Assembly (NCBI RefSeq): GCF_015477355.1
Contig: NZ_JADLRJ010000008.1
Location: 124,001-188,000, forward strand
Direction: 5' to 3'
Origin: Nocardia blacklockiae
Lineage (GTDB): Bacteria; Actinomycetota; Actinomycetes; Mycobacteriales; Mycobacteriaceae
Length of the DNA stretch: 64,000 bases
The position numbers and the translations under genes were made by a program. A model generated the notes under the pieces. That model did not search any database and was not told the DNA's origin. It worked only from the letters and a program-made list of their open reading frames with translations. Below are positions 59,048 to 64,000 of the stretch, piece by piece (position 1 is the first letter of the stretch; every line of letters begins with the position of its first letter).

Positions 59048-60175
59048 ATGGACTTCGAACTCACCGATGAACAGCTGCTGCTGCGCGACACCGTCCGTGA
59101 CCTGCTGGCCCGCGCCTACGACCCGGAGACCCGGCTGAAGGTCCTCGAGACCGATCTGGGCTGGAGCCGCGAGGTGTGGTCGCAGCTGGCCGAATTGGGC
59201 GTGCTGGGACTGAGTTTCGCCGAGGAGGACGGCGGCGTGGGCGCCGGTCCCGTGGAGACCGGCCTGGTACTGGAAGAGGTCGGGCGGCGCCTGGCGCCCG
59301 AGCCGCTGCTCGACGCCGTGCTGCTGCCGGGTGACCTGATCGTCCGGGCCGGCACCGCCGAGCAGCGCCGGCGGGAGCTGCCGGAGGTGGCGGCGGGCAA
59401 CGTCCTGCTCGCCTTCGCCCACGACGAACCCGGCAGCCGCTGGCCCGCCACCGAGGTGGCGGTGCGCGCCGCGGCGGACGGCGACGGTCATCGGCTCACC
59501 GGCGTGAAAAACCCGGTGCCGCACGGCGATTGCGCCGACCGGCTGGTGGTGAGCGCGGCGCTGCCCGACGGCGGCACGGGCCTGTTCCTGGTCGCGGCGG
59601 ACGCCGAAGGCGTGCGGCGCAAGCCCTACCGCACCTTCGACGAACGCCGCGGCGCGCAGATCGAATTCACCTCGGCCCCGGCCGAACTGCTCGGCGAGGG
59701 CGGCGACGCCGACGCGCACATCGCCGCGGCGATCGCGGCGGCGCAGGGCGGCCTGTGCGCGGAAGCGGTCGGCGCGATGTCCGAGGCGCTGCGGCTGACC
59801 ACGGAATATCTGAAGACCCGCAAGCAGTTCGGCGTGCCGCTGTCGAAGTTCCAGACCCTGACCCAGCGCGCGGCCGACATGTACGTGTCGCTGGAGCTGG
59901 CCCGGAGCATGAGCCTGTATCTGACCGCGGCGCTGGCCGACGGCGACATCGACCCGGTGCTCGCCTCCCGGGCCCGGCTCCAGGTGAACGGGGCGGCCCG
60001 GCACATCGGGCAGGAGGCCGTCCAGATGCACGGCGGCATCGGCATCACCACCGAGTACCCGGTGAGCCACTACACCGCCCGGCTGACGGCCGTCGAGCGC
60101 ACCTTCGGCGGCGGCCTGGAACACCTGCGGGTGCTCGCCGGGCAGGTCGGCGACTACGGGCTGGTCGAGCTCTAG
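59048..60175 (+). CDS. Acyl-CoA dehydrogenase, subunit 2 of a pair
   Basis: A 375-residue partner. It opens MDFELTDEQLLLRDTVRDLLARAYDPETR and has the C-domain helices GGLCAEAVGAMSEALRLTTEYLKTRKQFGVPLSKFQ near 240-275 and AVQMHGGIGITTEYPVSHYTARLTAVERTFGG near 330-360. The middle beta domain is reduced and lacks the usual GSD motif, as expected for the second subunit of heterotetrameric FadE enzymes. Its TAG stop overlaps the stop of the convergent gene within CTAG (60172-60175). Confidence 0.87.
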   Translation: MDFELTDEQLLLRDTVRDLLARAYDPETRLKVLETDLGWSREVWSQLAELGVLGLSFAEEDGGVGAGPVETGLVLEEVGRRLAPEPLLDAVLLPGDLIVRAGTAEQRRRELPEVAAGNVLLAFAHDEPGSRWPATEVAVRAAADGDGHRLTGVKNPVPHGDCADRLVVSAALPDGGTGLFLVAADAEGVRRKPYRTFDERRGAQIEFTSAPAELLGEGGDADAHIAAAIAAAQGGLCAEAVGAMSEALRLTTEYLKTRKQFGVPLSKFQTLTQRAADMYVSLELARSMSLYLTAALADGDIDPVLASRARLQVNGAARHIGQEAVQMHGGIGITTEYPVSHYTARLTAVERTFGGGLEHLRVLAGQVGDYGLVEL

Positions 60176-60690
60176 CCGGTCGTCTCCTCCGACGACGGCT
60201 CCTCGTCCGCCGACGACTCGTGCCGGGTGCTGGGCGCCGGCCGGGTCGTCGTCGGGCGGGTGGTCGTCGGCCGGGAGCGCGTGGTCGTGGTGGCCGGGAG
60301 GGTGTCGTCGACGGCCTCGGTGGTGTGCGGCGGTTCGCCCGGCGGCGGAACGGGTTCCGGCCCCGTCGAGGTGGCGGGGACGCCGGACAGGGTGCGGCGC
60401 GGCGCCGGTGGATTGATCGCGACCCGCCAGGTGGGCGAGGGCGGAATGACGATCCCCGGCCCGGCGGTGCCCGAGGTGGTGGTGCGTCCGGTGGGGGCGG
60501 ATTGCAGGTCCGCCTGTAGGGGCGGCGGCGTGACGTAGACGTCGTGCTGCCCCAGGCCGCACGAGCCGACCAGCACCAGCCCCAGCGAGACGGCGCCGGC
60601 CGCGAGCGCCGGCGCCGCGACCCGGGCATCCAGGCGGCGTGGCGTCTCGTCGTCCGCCCCGCGTTCCCCCGAACCCGCCCTGTTCTCCAT
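60172..60690 (-). CDS. Membrane-anchored Pro/Thr-rich protein of unknown function
   Basis: A 172-residue protein with a polar N-terminus, one hydrophobic helix (APALAAGAVSLGLVLVGSCGLG, residues 26-47) and an extracytoplasmic region rich in Pro and Thr, including TTTTRSRPTTTRPTTTRP near 135. A Cys after the helix (GSC) could be a lipobox-like site but is preceded by a long N-terminal tail. It looks like a cell-wall linker or stalk protein. Function unknown. Confidence 0.55.
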   Translation of the reverse strand: MENRAGSGERGADDETPRRLDARVAAPALAAGAVSLGLVLVGSCGLGQHDVYVTPPPLQADLQSAPTGRTTTSGTAGPGIVIPPSPTWRVAINPPAPRRTLSGVPATSTGPEPVPPPGEPPHTTEAVDDTLPATTTTRSRPTTTRPTTTRPAPSTRHESSADEEPSSEETTG

Positions 60691-60884
60691 GGGTGCGCCG
60701 CTCCTCGTACGTTCTCGGGTGGGCCTTACCTTAAACGAAGGCGCGGCCGGCAGGCCAGACGAGCCGGTTGGTCGGCAAGATACCGGAAATGCATCTCAAA
60801 CTACCGTGACTCACATATCGAATCGGTTACATATGCGTGTTGAACCCTCGTGTCGTGTGACGTTTCGGCAACGGGGCACTACCG

Positions 60885-60900
60885 TGTGAGCAAAGTTACA
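60885..60900. promoter_or_regulatory. CRP-like site upstream of a small membrane protein gene
   Basis: TGTGAGCAAAGTTACA, one mismatch to TGTGA-N6-TCACA, with flanking CGTGT/ACACG extending the palindrome to 20 bases. It lies 74 bases before the ATG at 60974, in the 283-base divergent region 60691-60973, which otherwise shows no gene. Confidence 0.4.
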
Positions 60901-60973
60901 CGTGAGACGCCTGAAGTTTGCTGATGACACTTGCTGAATCCGCAGATCGGCGGGCGTCATCGAGGAGTTGGTG

Positions 60974-61225
60974 ATGGGAGCGTACTCGACATCCCCGATG
61001 CGCGCGGTGCGGCAGAACGGTTCGGACGCAACCGAATCCGGCCGCGCCGTCGGAGCGATCGTCGCCCGCGTGGTGGCCTGGCTGATTTTCCTCGGCGGGC
61101 TCACCGGCACGGTGCTAGGTATCGCCGGGTTGCGCGTGGAGATTGCCGTCGCGGGTCTGATCCTGGCGTGCACCGCCGGGCTGGTGCTGCTGAAGCTGCG
61201 TGCCGACGGGGCCGAATCCGTGTGA
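60974..61225 (+). CDS. Small two-helix membrane protein
   Basis: An 83-residue protein with two transmembrane helices (AIVARVVAWLIFLGGLTGTVLGIAG and VEIAVAGLILACTAGLVLLKL) and a polar N-terminus. The ATG has GAGGAG at the ideal distance; TTG and GTG just before it are less likely starts. Function unknown. Confidence 0.65.
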   Translation: MGAYSTSPMRAVRQNGSDATESGRAVGAIVARVVAWLIFLGGLTGTVLGIAGLRVEIAVAGLILACTAGLVLLKLRADGAESV

Positions 61226-61280
61226 GCCGACACCGGAAACCGGTGGGCGACAGCGGTTGAGCCGCTTACCGTAGACGGGT

Positions 61281-62096
61281 ATGAGGATCGAACTGACCGA
61301 CGACGCGGTCGCCTTCCAGCGTCGCGCGGCGGAGTTCCTGGGGCGGGATCCCTTGCGGAACACGGTGATCGCCACCGTGGTGGACAGCTTCGTCACCGGA
61401 TTGTCGGCGGGCCCCGCGGTTTTCGCGGCGGTGCACATCGACGGCGCGGTGGTCGGCACCGGGATGTGCACCTCGGGGCATGCCGTCTACCTCGGCGACG
61501 TGCCGGATCCGGCGGTGCCGGACCTGGTGGCCGCCTTCGCGGAACGGGTGCCCGAGGCCCCCGGCGTGGAGGGTCCGCCCGGTATCGCCCTCGTGTTCGC
61601 CGAGCAGTGGAGTGCGTTGTGCGGCGGCAAGTTCCGGCTGGATGTGGCCAGCCGGCTGTATCGGCTGGGCGGCCTGGCCGTGCCGTCGACGGCCGGATTC
61701 GCCCGGCGGGCGGGCGAATCCGATATCGCGCTGTGTGTCCGGTGGTCGGAGCAGATGCGCCGCGAGGAGGGAATCGGCATGAGCGCCGACGCCATTCGCG
61801 CGCGCGTTGCCCTCGGGCGGTGGTGGCTGTGGGAGGACGAAGGGCGCCCGGTCGCCATGGCCGCGCACCAGAGCCGGGCCTACGGCTGGACGCGCATCGG
61901 GCCGGTCTACACCCCGCCGGAGCGGCGTGGCCGCGGCTACGCCAGCGCCCTCACCGCGCACGTGTCGAAATTGCTGCGCGACAACGGCTCCGAGGTCTGC
62001 CTGTTCACCGACATCGCCAACCCGACCTCGAACAAGATCTACCGCGCGATCGGGTTCGAGCCGGTCCGCAACTTCGTGCACTACGAGTTCGTCTGA
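61281..62096 (+). CDS. GNAT-family N-acetyltransferase
   Basis: A 271-residue protein whose C-terminal half is a GNAT domain: RIGPVYTPPERRGRGYASALTAHVSKLLRDNG near 208-240 is the acetyl-CoA-binding loop (RRGRGYA), and CLFTDIANPTSNKIYRAIGFEPVRNFVHYEF the family end. The N-terminal 130 residues form a second, partly degenerate GNAT-like half. Substrate unknown. Its last 16 bases overlap the end of the convergent FAD monooxygenase gene. Confidence 0.85.
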   Translation: MRIELTDDAVAFQRRAAEFLGRDPLRNTVIATVVDSFVTGLSAGPAVFAAVHIDGAVVGTGMCTSGHAVYLGDVPDPAVPDLVAAFAERVPEAPGVEGPPGIALVFAEQWSALCGGKFRLDVASRLYRLGGLAVPSTAGFARRAGESDIALCVRWSEQMRREEGIGMSADAIRARVALGRWWLWEDEGRPVAMAAHQSRAYGWTRIGPVYTPPERRGRGYASALTAHVSKLLRDNGSEVCLFTDIANPTSNKIYRAIGFEPVRNFVHYEFV

Positions 62097-63625
62097 GCCG
62101 CGGGGGCTTTCGGCGCGGACGTGCCGAGGATGTGGTCGAGTGCCGAGCTGAGGGCCGCGGCCGGGTCGGGCGGCAGGGTGGGGGAGCGCCAGGCGACGAT
62201 CTGGTCCGGGCGTACCAGCAGGGCTCCGGAGCTGGTGAGACCGGCTGCCGCGCACCAGGTCCGGTCCAGCGCGTGCGCCGGCACCGGTCCGTCGTGCCAC
62301 GGCTGTCCGTCGGGCCCGGTCAGCAGGACGAAGTCGGTGTCCACGAGATCCAGGGTGGAGCGGCCGTCGGGCAGGAAATGGTGCGGCACACGGGTGCCCG
62401 GCTGGCCGGTCAGGTCGAGGCGGTCCATCGTGTGGGTGCTCGCGTCGGGCACGAACGCGCCCTCGGGATACCGGGTGCCGAGGATCAGCGCGATCGGGTC
62501 GGCCAGCGGAGTGCCGTCGGTGGACTCGGTGTTCATCGACCGCAGATTCGCGGTGCGCACGCTGGACTGGTCGGCGACGTACCAGCCGATCGGATGCCGT
62601 TCGGCGTGATAGCTGTCCAGCAGTGCGGGCGCGGCCGCGCCGCGTAGTACCAGGGCCAGCTTCCAGGCGAGGTTGTGCGCGTCCTGGATGCCCGTGTTGG
62701 CGCCCGCCGCGGCATAGGGCGGCATCACGTGCGCCGCGTCGCCGGCGAGGAACACCCGGCCCGATCGGAACCGGTCGGCCACGAACATGCCGGGCTCCCA
62801 GGGCAGGACGCTGAGCAACTCGACGTCGAGATCGGGCACGCCGATCGCGGTCCGCAGTGCCGCCGGCCACTCCTCGAGCGGACGGTCCACGCCCGCGGCC
62901 GTCGTGAAGATCCAGCGGAACGACCCGTCGACGGACGCGAAAGCCCCGGGGACAGCGGCATTGTCGACCTGACAGAGGTTGAACTCCCGGCCGCGCACCA
63001 GCTCTCGCAGGTCCGCGCGGAAGTAGACATTGACCGCGCGACCCAGGCTGCCGCGGCCCGAGCGCGGAATGCCGAGCCGCTCCCGGATCGGGCTCGCCGC
63101 GCCGTCCGCGGCGATCAGGTAGTCCACTCGCAGCCGCTCGACCGTGCCGTCGGCGGCCCGCAGCGTCGCCTCGACGCCGTCCGCGTCCTCGGCGAAGTCG
63201 GTGCACTCGACGCCGAATCGCAGCGCGCAGCCGCGTTCGAGGCCCACGCGGCGCAGGGTCGGCTCCAGCGCGTCCTGCGCGCACAGGCAGGCCGCGGCCG
63301 GAGTGATGCTGTCCCACTGCGGGATACCGCCGGGCAGCGTGAACGGCAGCGTCTGTGCCCGCGCCAGGGTCGGCCCGGCCGCCATCGCCTGGTAGGCGGC
63401 CAGATCGGCGGCGGCCGCGAGTACGGCGTCGGCGAGGCCGGTCTGCCGGAACAACTCCATCGTGCGGATGTTGATCCGCCGCGCCTTCGGCTGCGGCGAG
63501 GTGGTCGCGCGCCGCTCCACCAGGACCGCGGCCACGCCGTGGCGTTGCAGGAACAGCGCCGCCGACAACCCGACCAGGCCGCCGCCGACGATCAGAACGC
63601 GCGGTGCGTGTACGCCGTACATCAT
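62081..63625 (-). CDS. FAD-dependent monooxygenase (phenol 2-hydroxylase/rifampicin monooxygenase-like)
   Basis: A 514-residue aromatic-ring hydroxylase. FAD-binding VLIVGGGLVGLSAALFLQRHG is near the N-terminus, DG-motif YLIAADGAASPIRERLGI near 170, and GDAAHVMPPYAAAGANTGIQDAHNLAWKL near 300. The last 120 residues form the thioredoxin-like domain of the PheA/TfdB group. ATG 63625 is preceded within one base by a perfect palindrome (63626-63640); GTG 63640 and ATG 63622 are alternatives. It is divergent from a TetR gene and probably induced by its substrate, a phenolic or polyketide-like compound. Confidence 0.87.
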   Translation of the reverse strand: MMYGVHAPRVLIVGGGLVGLSAALFLQRHGVAAVLVERRATTSPQPKARRINIRTMELFRQTGLADAVLAAAADLAAYQAMAAGPTLARAQTLPFTLPGGIPQWDSITPAAACLCAQDALEPTLRRVGLERGCALRFGVECTDFAEDADGVEATLRAADGTVERLRVDYLIAADGAASPIRERLGIPRSGRGSLGRAVNVYFRADLRELVRGREFNLCQVDNAAVPGAFASVDGSFRWIFTTAAGVDRPLEEWPAALRTAIGVPDLDVELLSVLPWEPGMFVADRFRSGRVFLAGDAAHVMPPYAAAGANTGIQDAHNLAWKLALVLRGAAAPALLDSYHAERHPIGWYVADQSSVRTANLRSMNTESTDGTPLADPIALILGTRYPEGAFVPDASTHTMDRLDLTGQPGTRVPHHFLPDGRSTLDLVDTDFVLLTGPDGQPWHDGPVPAHALDRTWCAAAGLTSSGALLVRPDQIVAWRSPTLPPDPAAALSSALDHILGTSAPKAPAAQTNS

Positions 63626-63640
63626 GTGTACGTTGTACAC
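63608..63640. promoter_or_regulatory. Tandem TetR operator candidates
   Basis: GTGTACGTTGTACAC (63626-63640) is a perfect 6-3-6 palindrome, and GTGTACGCCGTACAT (63608-63622) is the same pattern with one mismatch, 18 bases away, so on the same helix face only roughly. They lie at the start of the monooxygenase gene and 30-60 bases before the TetR start, fitting repression of both genes. Confidence 0.6.
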
Positions 63641-63669
63641 GAATGGTTGAATGCGGGCAAGGAGGTGCG

Positions 63670-64000
63670 ATGACCGAGGAGGCTCCCGGCCCGCTCGTCT
63701 GGTCGCTGCCGGAACCGCCGGGGCGGCCCACGACGAGCCTGAGCCGGGCCGACATCCTGCGTGCCGGAATGGCTCTCGCCGACGCGGAAGGGGCGCGGGC
63801 GCTCACCATGCGCCGCGTGGCGACGGCGGTGGGCGCGTCCACGCCGATGTCGCTGTACCGCTACGTCGGCAGCAAGGACGGCCTGGTCGACCTGATGATC
63901 GACGCGGTCTACGGCGAGATACCGCTGCCCGGGCCGCCGGCGGGCGCCGATCGGTGGGCGGCGGCGCACTGGCGCACCGGCCTCGAACAGCTCGCCCTGC
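63670..64000 (+). CDS. TetR-family transcriptional regulator (partial, runs off the window)
   Basis: The first 110 residues of a TetR regulator. The helix-turn-helix is ALTMRRVATAVGASTPMSLYRYVGSKDGLVDLMIDAVYGEI (near 45-85). It starts at ATG after AAGGAGG. It faces the FAD monooxygenase and should repress it through the palindromes at 63608-63640. The C-terminal ligand domain is outside the window. Confidence 0.85.
   Translation, partial: MTEEAPGPLVWSLPEPPGRPTTSLSRADILRAGMALADAEGARALTMRRVATAVGASTPMSLYRYVGSKDGLVDLMIDAVYGEIPLPGPPAGADRWAAAHWRTGLEQLAL

Overview
The window is about 70% GC, densely coded on both strands, rich in GTG starts and in 4-bp start/stop overlaps. The gene content points to a mycolate-type actinobacterium of the order Mycobacteriales, most likely Nocardia or a close relative: a fused E2/E1 2-oxoglutarate enzyme (kgd), a proXVWZ osmoprotectant importer in the mycobacterial order, an EspG chaperone with WXG/PPE-like secretion substrates, a WS/DGAT acyltransferase, FadD/FadE lipid enzymes and an Rv1815-like secreted protease. 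Genus is inferred from these families and general sequence character, not from a marker gene. No rRNA, tRNA, phage, insertion sequence or CRISPR was recognised; the window is chromosomal.

Layout. 1-3.5 kb: tail of a membrane protein, an FAD-dependent reductase and an NADP-type malic enzyme. 3.6-8.2 kb: proXVWZ, transcribed leftward, with a diverged second ProX-like lipoprotein facing away from it. 8.3-14.5 kb: a DMT-like membrane protein, a PAP2 phosphatase fused to a WS/DGAT acyltransferase, a small lipoprotein, a DHA2 drug-efflux protein and a secreted serine protease. 14.5-20.9 kb: a TetR regulator divergent from a Baeyer-Villiger-type monooxygenase / SDR / alpha-beta hydrolase / FadD15-like ligase series that resembles the mycobacterial mymA region in composition, then a VOC protein. 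21-27.7 kb: an HtrA-like protease, a membrane molybdopterin oxidoreductase with a very G-rich linker, a PadR-MFS efflux pair and an AAA ATPase. 27.8-38.4 kb: kgd, a tandem ABC exporter, and an EcsC/ATPase/permease operon. 38.4-46.1 kb: an AraC-VOC pair, a glutathionyl-hydroquinone-reductase-like protein, enoyl-CoA hydratase, a truncated adenylate-forming enzyme, a PtpB-like phosphatase, a TetR-like protein without its DNA-binding domain and a fold-III PLP enzyme. 46.1-53 kb: a very large nuclease/helicase homologue whose active-site motifs look eroded, then a hydrolase and a three-gene type VII secretion substrate module. 53.1-64 kb: phosphoribosyltransferase, nitrilase-type amidase, DEAD-box helicase, secreted proteins, an acyl-CoA dehydrogenase pair, GNAT acetyltransferase, and an FAD monooxygenase divergent from a TetR gene that runs off the window.

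Working together: osmoprotectant uptake (proXVWZ), central carbon flux (malic enzyme, Kgd), fatty-acid/neutral-lipid metabolism (FadD15-like, acyl-CoA dehydrogenase pair, PAP2-DGAT, enoyl-CoA hydratase) and xenobiotic or oxidative-lipid handling (two flavin monooxygenases each facing a TetR gene, two MFS pumps, a tandem ABC exporter). The most unusual items are the apparently catalytically eroded RecB-like/helicase protein, the PAP2-DGAT fusion, the orphan EspG-linked secretion module, an HTH-less TetR protein, an adenylate-forming enzyme without its C-terminal domain, and a family of intergenic palindromic repeats at convergent gene ends.
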